From contig CAWJTH010000216.1 of NCBI GenBank assembly GCA_963845495.1, positions 4,950 through 68,949 on the forward strand: a DNA stretch of 64,000 nt. Direction: 5' to 3'. Numbering within the stretch: position 1 is the stretch's first letter; every line of letters starts with the position of its first letter. Shown piece by piece: positions 9,084 through 19,700 of the stretch. The position numbers and the translations under genes are program-made. This DNA comes from JAZKFT01 sp963845495. Its GTDB lineage: Bacteria; Bacteroidota; Bacteroidia; Chitinophagales; Chitinophagaceae. The notes under the pieces were generated by a model. The model saw nothing but the letters and a program-made list of their open reading frames with translations. It made no database searches and was not told the DNA's origin.

Positions 9084-9971
9084 CTAAAATTTATTGTTTT
9101 TAAAACTCCCAAAAATTGCTTTTGCAAAAATTGGTATTTGGGCAAATTGTTTCTCTTTTATACAATCCCTAATAAATCTTGCATGTACAAAACTTATGTA
9201 ATAAAAAAAGAAAATAATTCGTTGAAATAGCTTTGCATTTCTTCGTACAAATAGCAAGCGGTTCTTGCTCATGTAATAAGATCTTAATGGGCTATTTTTA
9301 CCTGTTGATAATGATTCTTTGTGATAAATAAGCGCATCAATACAAATCCCAATTTTATAACCGGCACGTTTAAACATTTCGCACCAGTCCATTTCTTCGT
9401 AATATAAAAAATAGAGTTCAGGCATTAACCCTATTTCGTCAATTAGGTTTTTTCGCAGCATCATGGCAGCGCCATGCGCATAATAAGTTAGTTTATCAAT
9501 CTTATTGTACTGGCCATTATCTGTTTCAAATTGGCCGATACATTTATTTCTTCCAGTATAAAAATTCATTTTTGTAAAGCCTGCGTATTGCAACATTGTG
9601 CTAGGGTCATAATAATGTATTTTGGGTGAAACCATTGCGTAGCTTGGGTTTTCATCTAAAAAAGAAACTAATTTTTCAATCAAATTTTCTGTGATAACGG
9701 TATCATTATTAATCAGAAAAATATAATCGCCAGTGCTTTGTAAAATGCCCAAATTATTGCCACCTGCAAATCCAAGATTTTCATTGGATCGGATAAAACT
9801 AAATTGTGGATATTTAATCGTCCATTCTGGCACCACATTGTTATTGCTGTAGTTATCTACAATTATTACTTCCAACAAGGGATAGCTATTCAATGCTATA
9901 ATTGATTGAAGCAATTCTTCCGTAGCTTGTTGCTGGTTATAATTTATTGTAATAATGGACACTCGTTTCAT
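9084..9971 (-). CDS. Family 2 glycosyltransferase (rhamnosyltransferase-like)
   Basis: A 295-residue GT-A enzyme. It has the N-terminal strand VSIITINYNQQQATEELL, DNYSNNN after the next strand, a metal-site equivalent in FLINNDT near residue 93, and an acceptor-side motif YYEEMDWCEMFKRAGY near residue 190. There is no membrane domain except weak hydrophobicity near residue 250. It probably adds a sugar from a nucleotide donor to a lipid-linked exopolysaccharide or O-antigen-like chain. It lies 25 bp downstream of the GT14-like gene in the same direction. The donor and linkage cannot be told. Confidence 0.85.
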   Translation of the reverse strand: MKRVSIITINYNQQQATEELLQSIIALNSYPLLEVIIVDNYSNNNVVPEWTIKYPQFSFIRSNENLGFAGGNNLGILQSTGDYIFLINNDTVITENLIEKLVSFLDENPSYAMVSPKIHYYDPSTMLQYAGFTKMNFYTGRNKCIGQFETDNGQYNKIDKLTYYAHGAAMMLRKNLIDEIGLMPELYFLYYEEMDWCEMFKRAGYKIGICIDALIYHKESLSTGKNSPLRSYYMSKNRLLFVRRNAKLFQRIIFFFYYISFVHARFIRDCIKEKQFAQIPIFAKAIFGSFKNNKF

Positions 9972-9996
9972 TAAATAAAAAAAGTTTTGATCAGTA

Positions 9997-10854
9997 TCAG
10001 TTATTTTCTAAAGAATTATTTTTATTATCGATAACGTCTAATAAAGGGTTATTCAGTTCTCCACTAAATTTTCTTGCAAATAACTTGTCTGACTTTAATA
10101 AAATATCTGCATCTTTTATCGTAAATGTTTTAGGGCTAACACCACCGGCCGACCAATCGATATAACGCAAATTATTGTTGACCATATTTTTCTTAAATGG
10201 CGAATTAAATAAAATAGTCTGGAAAATTAATTCATCAGCACCCCAAGTTAATTTAAAATAACGAACAATCTTTCGGTTTTTATTTAAAAAATTAACAATA
10301 TATTTTGCCTGTTCACCAGTAATGGAAAACCATTGCGAACGGCCAACTGCTATTAAAGAATTGGGCAATTTCCGTTGCGGCAAAATGGCATTCATTACCT
10401 TCTCCAATAAATGTTTTCCTGGGAAATGATAGTTGGTTAAATGATATTTCGTTACTCTTGGAATAGCTTCCGTCCAAATATCGCTAACCGGATAAAACTC
10501 CATGAAAGCCTTATTGGGATTAGCTTTTAAGAAACCGAGTATGGTTGTGTTAGATTGGATTGGATAATCTTGTCCGCTTAATAAATTGATATAATCATAA
10601 TTGTTTTTAGTTTTCAAAATAGCTTCAAACCCGTTAATGGTTGCTTGAACAATGCTATAAGCACCCCAATAAACTTTCTCTCTTTTTTCCACAAAAAAGA
10701 CATTCGGTAGTTTATTTAATGGTAGAAATGGAGTAATGTTTGTTTTCTTATCAATGTGGATAAAAATATCAACGTCATCATGCGTTAATTGCTTAATAAG
10801 TCTTTCTAATTGATCAACATTGGAATGTGCTAAAATTAAATGGGCAAATTTCAT
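9997..10854 (-). CDS. Core-2/I-branching-type (GT14) glycosyltransferase
   Basis: The protein has 285 residues. The N-terminus FAHLILAHSNVDQLERLI, then IDKK, the VYWGAYSIVQATING block and LLSGQDYPIQS are hallmarks of the beta-1,6-N-acetylglucosaminyltransferase (Core-2/I-branching) family, which also occurs in bacterial capsule loci. It lacks a signal anchor, so it acts on the cytoplasmic face. Its start codon region overlaps the leader of the divergent acyltransferase gene. Confidence 0.85.
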   Translation of the reverse strand: MKFAHLILAHSNVDQLERLIKQLTHDDVDIFIHIDKKTNITPFLPLNKLPNVFFVEKREKVYWGAYSIVQATINGFEAILKTKNNYDYINLLSGQDYPIQSNTTILGFLKANPNKAFMEFYPVSDIWTEAIPRVTKYHLTNYHFPGKHLLEKVMNAILPQRKLPNSLIAVGRSQWFSITGEQAKYIVNFLNKNRKIVRYFKLTWGADELIFQTILFNSPFKKNMVNNNLRYIDWSAGGVSPKTFTIKDADILLKSDKLFARKFSGELNNPLLDVIDNKNNSLENN

Positions 10855-10927
10855 ACAATTATTTAACCTATTTTGCGATGCAATTTATATCTTTAACGAA
10901 CTCTATTTTCAAGTATTTATATTTTCT

Positions 10928-12058
10928 ATGAAAGAACGCTTTGAAGTATTGGATATATTTAGAGGAATATTCTCGTCGATGGTTGTTTTTTTCCACATGA
11001 GTGCCTTTAGTAAAACACCAATATTAAATAACAATTTTATTTATAATTCTGATTTATTTGTTGATTTCTTTTTCGTACTCAGCGGTTTTGTAATTACTTA
11101 TAGTTATCAATATATTTCTAATTTTAATCAATTTGGCAAGTTTTACAAAAAACGTTTTTTAAGGTTGTATCCATTGCATATAATTATGCTGATGGCATTT
11201 TTAATAGTAGAAGTATCAAAACACTATTTATCTGCCTACATTCATGTAAACGAATTGGATAATGCAGATAATAATATGGTTACCTTTTTTTCTTCTGTGT
11301 TCCTTGTAAATTCAGTAAAAATACCTGGTGTAACAGATGTAAGTTGGAATTTACCAAGCTGGTCTATAAGTGCTGAAATGATTGCCTACCTTGTATTTGG
11401 GCTAATGATAATTTTTATTAATTCGGCGAAATTGTATAAAATAAGAAACCTGATGTATGGTGTGCTGTTAAGTTTAGTTTTGGTTATTTTCTATCAAATA
11501 ACGGGCAGTTTTAAATTGACATACAGTTTTGATTATGGTTTTTTAAGATCAATTATCGGCTTTTTTACCGGCGTACTTTGTTTTAATGCCTATGGGTATT
11601 TAAAAGAATATCTACGTAATTTGCCAACTATTTTTTTTAACATTACAGAAACGTTGATTATTTTTTTAATACTTTTTCTAGTGTGGAATAAGGAACCGTT
11701 TAAACAATCGGAATATATTTATGAAATACTATTTTTCTGCTCCATTTTAATATTTGCATTTGAAAAGGGGTTTATATCAAAAGGCTTAAATAAACTAACG
11801 CTCCTTAAAAATATCGGCAAATACTCTTACTCTATTTATATGACGCATGCATTACTACTGAGTATTTTTAATATCGTTTTCATCCGTATCCTTAAATTAC
11901 AGCCATCAGCTTATGCTTATCTTTTTCTTTTAAATTATTTACTAATTTATTTTGTTTCAAAATGGACTTATAAACATATTGAAATGCGGTTCTCGCAAAA
12001 AAATAGCAAACCTGCACCTGAAAAAATAATTATAGCTAACGAATTAAGCACTAGCTAA
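10928..12058 (+). CDS. Acyltransferase 3 family membrane protein
   Basis: The chosen ATG gives 376 residues beginning MKERFEVLDIFRGIFSSMVVFFHMS. This is the standard start of the acyltransferase-3 family (LDxxRG..., then H in FFHMS). An earlier ATG at 10820 would add residues overlapping the divergent gene and is rejected. About ten membrane spans follow, and the end is a basic tail. The family O-acetylates or otherwise O-acylates surface polysaccharides, and the location among glycosyltransferases supports that. Confidence 0.88.
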   Translation: MKERFEVLDIFRGIFSSMVVFFHMSAFSKTPILNNNFIYNSDLFVDFFFVLSGFVITYSYQYISNFNQFGKFYKKRFLRLYPLHIIMLMAFLIVEVSKHYLSAYIHVNELDNADNNMVTFFSSVFLVNSVKIPGVTDVSWNLPSWSISAEMIAYLVFGLMIIFINSAKLYKIRNLMYGVLLSLVLVIFYQITGSFKLTYSFDYGFLRSIIGFFTGVLCFNAYGYLKEYLRNLPTIFFNITETLIIFLILFLVWNKEPFKQSEYIYEILFFCSILIFAFEKGFISKGLNKLTLLKNIGKYSYSIYMTHALLLSIFNIVFIRILKLQPSAYAYLFLLNYLLIYFVSKWTYKHIEMRFSQKNSKPAPEKIIIANELSTS

Positions 12059-12085
12059 AACAATTTACCACATAATACTTACTAC

Positions 12086-13441
12086 TTAATACTTGCCACT
12101 TAATTGCCGCTTTCCTATTTTCAGTAAATCCAAACAAGCCGAATAACCTGTTATATAAATACTTTTAAAAGAAAATTTCATATACTTGTTCAATGCCCAA
12201 AAACCAATAAATACTCCAACCAAAGTAGGCGCTAAAGATGCCAATGCAACGCCGTACACATTTTTAAAAACCGCTACACCAACAAAATCAAAAATTATAT
12301 TGGCCGCCAACATGGCCAATACTTTTACAAAATTTACTTGTGGCCGATGGATCACATCAAGTGTAAGCGCCATAAATCTATCAACAGGATATAATAACGC
12401 AAAAGTCATAAAAAAACGAAAAACATTGGCAGCTTGTATGCCGGTTTCCGTTCCCCAATATCTGCTTCCGCCAATAATACCAATGCCAACATTGGCAAAT
12501 AAAACGGCAATCAATCCGGCCGGCACCAAAATTACTGTTAGCATGCCGGCATACTTTTTCATGGTATTGATGACTTCATTTTTATTGCCTTGGTTATAAG
12601 CGGCAGACAGTTCGGGCATACCGGTTGCGGCAAAACTGCGCAGCGGAATTTCTACCAATTCCATTGGGCGCTGGCCAATATTATAAATGGCTAAAATGCC
12701 GGGGCCAAGCATAAAATTAATAATCCAAGTATCAGAAACCCTGAACAAATTGGCGCTAAGAGTGGTGCCTACACTGTATTTGCCGAAATTGTACAGTTCT
12801 TTCATGGTAGCAAAAGTCCATTTTTTAAATAAGCTTATTCTTGACCAATTATTGAGTAAAACCCAAATACCCGGCACAGCAAAACTTAGCAAATAAGCAT
12901 ACAAAACCATCGACAGAGAAAGCCTATTTAAAACGCCCAGCACTAAAACGGCGACGATAAAAATACCCTGGTTCATAAAGCGTAAATAAAGCAATCGATC
13001 AAAACGTTGATCGCCTTGCGCTACACATGTGGCAACAAAAAATGGCAACATCACCCAAAAACTAACACCAAACCAACGAACAAAAAGATTTAATCCTTCG
13101 TCGCGTATTTTATCTAAAAAAAAGAAAAAAGGCACATTTACAACTGTTAGCACCGCAGTAATTAAAACCGCTACAAACCAAGTAGATCCAACTACATCAT
13201 CTGCCCGTTCTTTTGTTGACCCTGCATAAAATTTAATAAATGCAGTGGTTAAAAAGCCAGATCTAAATGTATCAATAAACATTAATGTACCTTGAAAGAA
13301 CACCCAAGTACCAAATGCAGGAACAGATATTTTGCGACATAAAATTCCAACCGTTACCATTCCTAAAACCGACATGATAGCATTACCCGCAAGCGACAAA
13401 AAATGTTTATTTTTTAATTGTGCCAAAAGCTTTTTTATCAT
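12086..13441 (-). CDS. Polysaccharide flippase (Wzx-like, MATE/MVF superfamily)
   Basis: This 451-residue integral membrane protein has about twelve hydrophobic segments. It begins with a short basic N-terminus and an LAGNAIMSVLGMVTVGIL first span. Motifs such as DTWIINFMLGPGILAIYNIGQRPMEL fit the polysaccharide transport / O-antigen flippase family. It should move lipid-linked repeat units across the inner membrane. It faces away from the next plus-strand glycosyltransferase, with 272 bp of AT-rich divergent spacer that contains a small taaggtaa/ttacctta palindrome (13662-13685). Confidence 0.85.
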   Translation of the reverse strand: MIKKLLAQLKNKHFLSLAGNAIMSVLGMVTVGILCRKISVPAFGTWVFFQGTLMFIDTFRSGFLTTAFIKFYAGSTKERADDVVGSTWFVAVLITAVLTVVNVPFFFFLDKIRDEGLNLFVRWFGVSFWVMLPFFVATCVAQGDQRFDRLLYLRFMNQGIFIVAVLVLGVLNRLSLSMVLYAYLLSFAVPGIWVLLNNWSRISLFKKWTFATMKELYNFGKYSVGTTLSANLFRVSDTWIINFMLGPGILAIYNIGQRPMELVEIPLRSFAATGMPELSAAYNQGNKNEVINTMKKYAGMLTVILVPAGLIAVLFANVGIGIIGGSRYWGTETGIQAANVFRFFMTFALLYPVDRFMALTLDVIHRPQVNFVKVLAMLAANIIFDFVGVAVFKNVYGVALASLAPTLVGVFIGFWALNKYMKFSFKSIYITGYSACLDLLKIGKRQLSGKY

Positions 13442-13713
13442 GTAGATTTTTGTTAAATTAATTGTTTTAAAACAATAGCAGATAATTAAATCGAAATAAT
13501 TTAATTTTATAGAAGTTTATCTATCGAATTTTTTTATTAAATAATTATAAAAAAACTAAGATTAATTCTTGATAAAACTATTGTTTTACAAAGTAAAAGA
13601 AATATCGTTTAGTAAAAGAAATACAATGAAAGTTATGTTCATTTAATTTAATTTTACCACGTAAGGTAAAATTAAAATTACCTTATTATTTTTACAACCA
13701 ATCTAATTTTCTT

Positions 13714-14505
13714 ATGACGAATCATCCTTATCATTTTGATGAGGTAACGCTATTAATTACGCATTACAACCGCAGTGCATCGCTCGAAAGGCTACTCGCT
13801 ACTTTTAAAAGCTTGGCTTGTAGCTTTGGTGGCATCGTGGTTTCTGATGATGGCAGCAAAGCTGAACATCAACAAAAACTATTGCAATTAAAAGATGAAT
13901 TTAATTTCGAATTAGTGTCCACTCCTACCAATCGTGGTCTTGGTAATAATATAAATAAAGGACAGGATGCCGTGAAAACACCATACACATTATATATTCA
14001 GGAAGATTTTGTGCCAAAACCATGTTTTGCACAGCATTTTAACGATGCATTATTATTTATGCAGCAAGAAAATGATTTAGATGTTGTCCGTTTTTATTCC
14101 TATTTTAAATATCCTTACACCAAACCTTACAAAAATGGCTATTCTGAAATGGTTTTTAAAGCTGCACCTTGGTTTGCTAATCATTTAAAATTTTATTACT
14201 ACAGCGACCATCCACATTTAAGGCGCAGTAACTTTTTGAGGAAATTTGGGAGATATCCCGAAGGAATAAAAGGCGATGAAACGGAATTTAAAATGGCACT
14301 TTCATTCATTAAAAAAAATGGCAGAGGATTGTTATTTGATAATTTTACAGGAATGATTGACCAAGCAAATAACAGCAGCGAGCCAAGCACCATGCAACGC
14401 AGTAATTGGCGAGAAAGTAAAAATATAATTGCATTGGCATTAAGGTCAATTTATCTTAAATATCGTTTTTTTAAGAATAGCTTACAGTTAGTTTTCTATA
14501 AATAA
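13714..14505 (+). CDS. Family 2 glycosyltransferase, tandem copy 1
   Basis: A 263-residue GT-A enzyme that begins with FDEVTLLITHYNRSASLERLL and continues with VVSDDGSK and the metal-site-like IQEDFVP. The sequence GLGNNINKGQDAVKTPYTLY is shared without change by the next gene, which shows that the pair arose by duplication. Late motifs YYYSDHPHLRRSNFL and FGRYPEG are also shared. There is no membrane span. The sugar donor is unknown. The two copies may add different sugars, or successive ones. Confidence 0.85.
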   Translation: MTNHPYHFDEVTLLITHYNRSASLERLLATFKSLACSFGGIVVSDDGSKAEHQQKLLQLKDEFNFELVSTPTNRGLGNNINKGQDAVKTPYTLYIQEDFVPKPCFAQHFNDALLFMQQENDLDVVRFYSYFKYPYTKPYKNGYSEMVFKAAPWFANHLKFYYYSDHPHLRRSNFLRKFGRYPEGIKGDETEFKMALSFIKKNGRGLLFDNFTGMIDQANNSSEPSTMQRSNWRESKNIIALALRSIYLKYRFFKNSLQLVFYK

Positions 14506-14564
14506 TTTAAAAAATATTTAATTGCTTTTAGTTTAATTATTAGTTATTGTATAATTAATTTCTT

Positions 14565-15338
14565 ATGCTTTATTTTAAAGATGTGACTTTGCTTATTACG
14601 CATTATAATCGCAGCAGTTCGTTAGAGCGGTTGTTAAAAACATTTAAGGAACAAAGTTTTACATTTGGTGATATTGTTGTTTCAGACGATGGCAGTAAAC
14701 CTGAACAATTGGTTAATTTAAAAAAAATACAATCAATCTATGGATTTAATTTAGTGACCACGCCCAAAAACAAAGGACTTGGTAATAATATAAATAAAGG
14801 CCAAGATGCCGTAAAAACGCCTTACACTTTATATGTGCAAGAAGATTTTGTGCCATTTCCAATATTCGCCGAGAAATTTACAGTGGCGTTAAAAGCTTTA
14901 GAAGATAAGCCTGCACTGGATATTGCCCGATTTTATGCTTATTTCAAATATCCATTTTTACAATTTTATAAACATGGTTTTTCTGAAATGCTTTTTAGTG
15001 CTTGGCCATTTTATTGGGGATATAAAAAATTTTATTGCTACAGCGATCATCCGCATTTACGACGTAGCAATTTTTTGGAAAAATTCGGCCGTTATCCTGA
15101 AGGTGTAAAAGGCGATGTGACGGAATATCGCATGATGATGTCTTTTTTAAAGAACAAAGGCAAGGGTTTATTTTATGAAGATTTTAAAAGTTTATTCGAC
15201 CAAGTAAATTCTTCGGCTGAGCCTAGCACTATGAAAAGGAATTATTGGCGAAACGCCGGTAATCCAATTGTAAGTTTTGCGAGGCATATTTACCGCCATT
15301 TAAAATTTAATATGGATTATCATTTTATGAAACTTTAA
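14565..15338 (+). CDS. Family 2 glycosyltransferase, tandem copy 2
   Basis: A 257-residue paralogue of the preceding protein with the same motif order: TLLITHYNRSSSLERLL, VVSDDGSK, VQEDFVP, SDHPHLRRSNFL and GRYPEGVKGD. The divergence is concentrated in the C-terminal third and in the segment after the metal site, as expected for changed acceptor or donor preference. It lies 59 bp downstream of copy 1 and 53 bp upstream of a third glycosyltransferase, in one plus-strand set. Confidence 0.85.
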   Translation: MLYFKDVTLLITHYNRSSSLERLLKTFKEQSFTFGDIVVSDDGSKPEQLVNLKKIQSIYGFNLVTTPKNKGLGNNINKGQDAVKTPYTLYVQEDFVPFPIFAEKFTVALKALEDKPALDIARFYAYFKYPFLQFYKHGFSEMLFSAWPFYWGYKKFYCYSDHPHLRRSNFLEKFGRYPEGVKGDVTEYRMMMSFLKNKGKGLFYEDFKSLFDQVNSSAEPSTMKRNYWRNAGNPIVSFARHIYRHLKFNMDYHFMKL

Positions 15339-15391
15339 TAAAATGACAATCTATGTTCTATCTAAATAAGATTTAATTTAATAAATAAAGC

Positions 15392-16267
15392 ATGTCATTT
15401 CTTAGTTTACCAAATTGGATAAAGCCACATTTATTTACGGACAAAAAATTTTCGGAACTTACCACCGATGAATTAGCTGATTTACAAAACCGAATAAAAA
15501 AATTTAAAGATTACCAACCAGATGTAAGCGTAATGATACCCGCTTGGAACGAGGAAAACAATATTTATCGGACGGTTTCATCGTTGGCTGCTAGCAATAC
15601 GTCATTAAAGGTTGAAATTGTTGTCATCAACAATAATTCAACCGATGGAACCGAAAAAGTATTACAAACTATAGGCGTACGCAATTATTTGCAACCGATA
15701 CAGGGCACGCCGCATGCACGCCAAATGGGGCTTGACAAAGCAAAAGGCAAATATCATCTCTGCGCAGATTCAGATACTTTTTATCCGCCAAATTGGATTG
15801 ACAGAATGGTATCGCCGATGCAAAAAGACAATAATATAACCGGTGTTTATGGCCGCTATTCGTTTATTCCGCCAAAAGGCAGTAGCAGATTAGGACTTTT
15901 TTTTTATGAATGGATGGCCGGCATATTTGTGCGCATCAGAAAAAAGAATAGGGAATATTTAAACGTTTACGGTTACAATATGGGGTTTGTAACTGAAATT
16001 GGCCGAGAAACCGGCGGTTTTAAAGTAAATGGAAACCGTGTTTACAACAATATTAGTGGAAGCGATTATGCCAACGAAGCTGAAGATGGTCGCATGGCAT
16101 TAAATTTAAAAACAAAAGGCCGACTGAAAATGGTAACCGACAGCGATGCACGGGTTTTTACATCGCCCCGTCGTTTGCTAGATGATGGCAGTTTGTTTAA
16201 AGCATTTTTAAACAGAGCCAAAGTGCAATTATCGGGTTTAAAGATTTATTTAGGTGCTAAAAAATAA
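15392..16267 (+). CDS. Family 2 glycosyltransferase
   Basis: The protein has 291 residues. After an unusual 45-residue N-terminal extension comes VSVMIPAWNEENNIYRTV, then VVINNNSTDGTEKVL and the DxD-type LCADSDTFYPPNW. A late EAEDGRMALNLKTKG box corresponds to the ED(x)D/E-type acceptor site. There is no transmembrane anchor. It is the last gene of the plus-strand glycosyltransferase set and is followed by a strong terminator hairpin. Confidence 0.85.
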   Translation: MSFLSLPNWIKPHLFTDKKFSELTTDELADLQNRIKKFKDYQPDVSVMIPAWNEENNIYRTVSSLAASNTSLKVEIVVINNNSTDGTEKVLQTIGVRNYLQPIQGTPHARQMGLDKAKGKYHLCADSDTFYPPNWIDRMVSPMQKDNNITGVYGRYSFIPPKGSSRLGLFFYEWMAGIFVRIRKKNREYLNVYGYNMGFVTEIGRETGGFKVNGNRVYNNISGSDYANEAEDGRMALNLKTKGRLKMVTDSDARVFTSPRRLLDDGSLFKAFLNRAKVQLSGLKIYLGAKK

Positions 16268-16361
16268 TTTTAAAGATTATTTCCAAATACGTTTTATAAA
16301 AATTAAAACTGTTGTGATAAAATAAACAAATATTTTAAAATAAAAGCATTACTTTTTTTAT

Positions 16362-16400
16362 AAAAACCGTTGGATATTTATTTTATATCCAACGGTTTTT
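16362..16400 (+). terminator. Rho-independent terminator hairpin
   Basis: A perfect 16-bp stem (aaaaaccgttggatat, complement at 16385-16400) with a 7-nt loop, ending in five T. It lies 95 bp after the glycosyltransferase stop. A third copy of tccaacggttttta occurs near 16542-16555. Confidence 0.75.
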
Positions 16401-16792
16401 AAATTATATCTAAGGGTTAAAAAATTCAGATAATTATAATTCTCTTCGATTTTTAAGAGAATCAAACGATTTAAAACGATATTCATTTTTATTATTTTAG
16501 CCTAACAGTCTAAAATAAATCCCCAATTATTAAAATAAAATCCAACGGTTTTTAATGAGAAATTGCAAGAAAATTGCGATTAAAACAACATTAAGAACTA
16601 CTTACAAGGAGCAAACCCCATTTTACATAACAAATTCATGTATCCTAACATGTTGGGCTATTTTAGCCTGTTAAATTATTCTAGGATACCATAAGCAAAA
16701 GATAAATTCCAAAAGTTATTATAAACACTTTGGGAAAGTTTTAGCGTATCTGTTTATTACTAGGTTTTATTTATGTACCAATCCAAAAATCT
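16401..16792. other. Long leader/spacer upstream of the secreted glycosidase-like gene
   Basis: No gene was seen in these 392 bp. The stretch holds the partial terminator-stem copy near 16542 and a compact inverted repeat (16640-16689) listed separately. It must contain the promoter of the large secreted protein, but no box was identified with confidence. Confidence 0.5.
16640..16689 (+). promoter_or_regulatory. Possible structured leader RNA
   Basis: The outer stem gtatccta (16640-16647) pairs with taggatac (16682-16689). Inside it, aca pairs with tgt, and ggcta (16656-16660) pairs with tagcc (16664-16668) over a 3-nt loop. It lies about 100 bp before the start of the secreted protein. It matches no riboswitch known to me and may be only an unremarkable palindrome. 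Confidence 0.3.
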
Positions 16793-19700
16793 ATGAAAAG
16801 ATTATACATGGCATTTTTTTGCTGTGGCTTTGCCTTAGTTTGTTTTTCGCAAGCGCAACGCATAGCAATTACCAGCATTACGCCCAGTTTATATACCGGG
16901 CAAGATTACTCGCCATGGCTAAATGATAACATCGATAGTTTGGTAGCCGATGCATGGCAAGATAATATGCAATATATTGATGTGACTTTGCAACTGCAAA
17001 GCAAAACGTTGGTTTCAAAACTAACATTTTACGATGGACAAGGCGTTTTCACCACCAATCCAGCTTACATCTATGCACTAAAAGATGGCGAAAAAATTTA
17101 CTTGGGCAAGTTTGAAGGGCTTACTTACAACACTTTTGTTGATCTTAACCTACAATATCCCATTTTGGCCGATGCCATTGTCATCCACAAATACAGCAAC
17201 AATATTCCGCAAAAAGTTCAAATTTTTGGCCAACCTTATATCGATAGCGCCACAACGCCAGAGCCTGCAACCCGGCTTTTTTATACTACGCCTATTCCCA
17301 GCGAAAACACCGGCCAAAACTATAACGAGTGGCTGAACGACGATGTAGACAGTACGATAGATTGGGGCAATCAAAACAGTTTTAAATACATTGATGTAAA
17401 ATTGCCTTTGCAGCAGCGTAGCAAAATAACAAAGTTTTCTTTTTGGGATACCGAAGGCACTTTTGGCGACGATCCCTGTTATTTTTATGCCATAAAAGAC
17501 ACCCAAAAAACTTATTTAGGCAGTTTTATTGGGCCAGGTTATATGATTTGGGATGACCTTATTTTGTCACAAGGAGTAACCGCCGATACTATTTTAGTGC
17601 ATAAATATAGCAGGTACATCCCCCAAAAAATAAATGTGTATGGCGAACCATTATTGAAAGATCCACTGGATACATTGATACCGCCCGATGGCCGTATAAA
17701 AATAACTGCCGTTCTTCCAGCTGAAAATACAGGACAAGATTATTCGTCGTGGCTGTCGGACAATTTGGACAGCTTGGTACCAAATTGTTATGCAGAAGCC
17801 AATTTTAAATATACCGATATCACCCTTACTTTGGCAAGCAAAAGCAAGGTTGGCAGGCTATCGTTTTACGATTATTCTGATATTTTTGATACCAATCCCG
17901 CCTACATTTACGCTAAAAACGATACCACCACAACATTTTTAGGAACATTTATAGGGCCGAATTATAAAGTTTTTGACGATTTGTTGATACCGGATAGCAT
18001 TGTTGCAGATGCGATTATCATCCATAAATATGGCAATAATATCCCAGAAAAAATAAAAGTATTTGGCGCTCCGTTTACTGCACCTCCGGTAATCGATTCT
18101 ACCCCAATCGTAAAAATACCCATCGATCCAAAACGTTGGTATCAATTGGATAATGTAACCGATGGCATCAATCAAATGTTTGATGGCGACACCAACACAA
18201 CTATTTATGCGGGCTACGGAAAAATATTAGCGAATTATGATGCTTATTACCCGTTGGGCAAAAATGAAAGCATCGATTTGACGGGCGTTAAATTTTACGA
18301 CGGACAAGGTGCATTAGGCGATTTTCCTGTAACCATGTCGGTAATAAACGACCAAGGGCAAAAAATACAAGTAGCCACTTTTAATGGTAACCAATACAAT
18401 GCGTGGGTGGGCCCTTATCCAGATAGGCAAAACAATACGCTCAATTTCTCGCTTGATAGCACTATAAAAAATGTACGCTACATTGTTTTAAATTGCTGGT
18501 ATCAATATCCAAACGAAATTCAATTGTTTGGGAAATATAAACCGGGAACAATTGATTCATCAGCCGCCATTGCCAAAACCGTTCGTTTTAAAGATGCCAC
18601 CGGCATCAATGCTTTTGAATGGGATTTTGAAAACCCGAACGATCCGATGAATATTGATAGTGCCAGTTACGCAGGTGTAAAAAACTTTACCGCCGTACGG
18701 CATTACATGGATTGGGAAAAATTAGAATCAGAAGAAGGCAGTTATACTTACAGTCCGGTGCATAGCGGCGGATGGAATTATGACACCATTTATCAACGCT
18801 GCAAAGCGGACAGTATCACTATTTTGGCTTGTTTAAAAACTATACCTGGTTGGTTACAAGCCACTTATCCGGATGACCAAAAAGATGCTGAAAATACACC
18901 TGTGGCGTACGGTAGCGATTTTAGCGATCCGATGTCGTATATTAAACAGGCAAAAATGGGTTTCCAATATATTGCCAGATACGGCAGCAATACAGCGGTT
19001 GACCCAAGTTTGCTAAGCGTAAATGCGCAACCACGGTGGAATTTCGACCAAATAAATGTGGTGAAAATTGGAATGGGTGTAGTTAAATATATTGAATGTG
19101 ATAATGAACGCGACAAATGGTGGAAAGGCAGAAAAGCTTACCAAACGTCTTACGAATATGCGGCTAATTTATCAGCCTTTTACGATGGCAACATGAATAC
19201 GATGGGCCCAGGCGTAGGTGTTAAAAATGCAGATTCAACCGTAAAAGTAGTAATGGCTGGTTTGGCTTCGCCAGATCCATCGTATTTACGTGGCATGATT
19301 GAATGGTGCCGATTGCACCGCGGTTATAAACCAGATGGCAGCGTAAATCTTTGTTGGGATATCATCAATTACCATTTATATTCTAACGATGCCAGCTCAT
19401 CGCAAAGCGGAAACGCAACCCGTGGTGCTGCGCCTGAAAAGTCAGAATCGGCTTCAGTGGCAAGAGCTTTTAGGCTGATGGCGCACCAAGAAGCTGGCGA
19501 TATGCCGGTTTGGATAACGGAATTAGGTTACGATGAAAACCAAGGTAGCCCGTTAAAAGCAATTCCGATTGGTAACAAAAGTGTGTTGCAAACACAAGCC
19601 GATTGGGATCTTCGTTCAGCGTTGTTATACGTGCGGGAAGGTGTTGAGAAAACTTTTTTCTACCAGTTGTATGATGATAACCCTACCAGTCCTGTACAAT

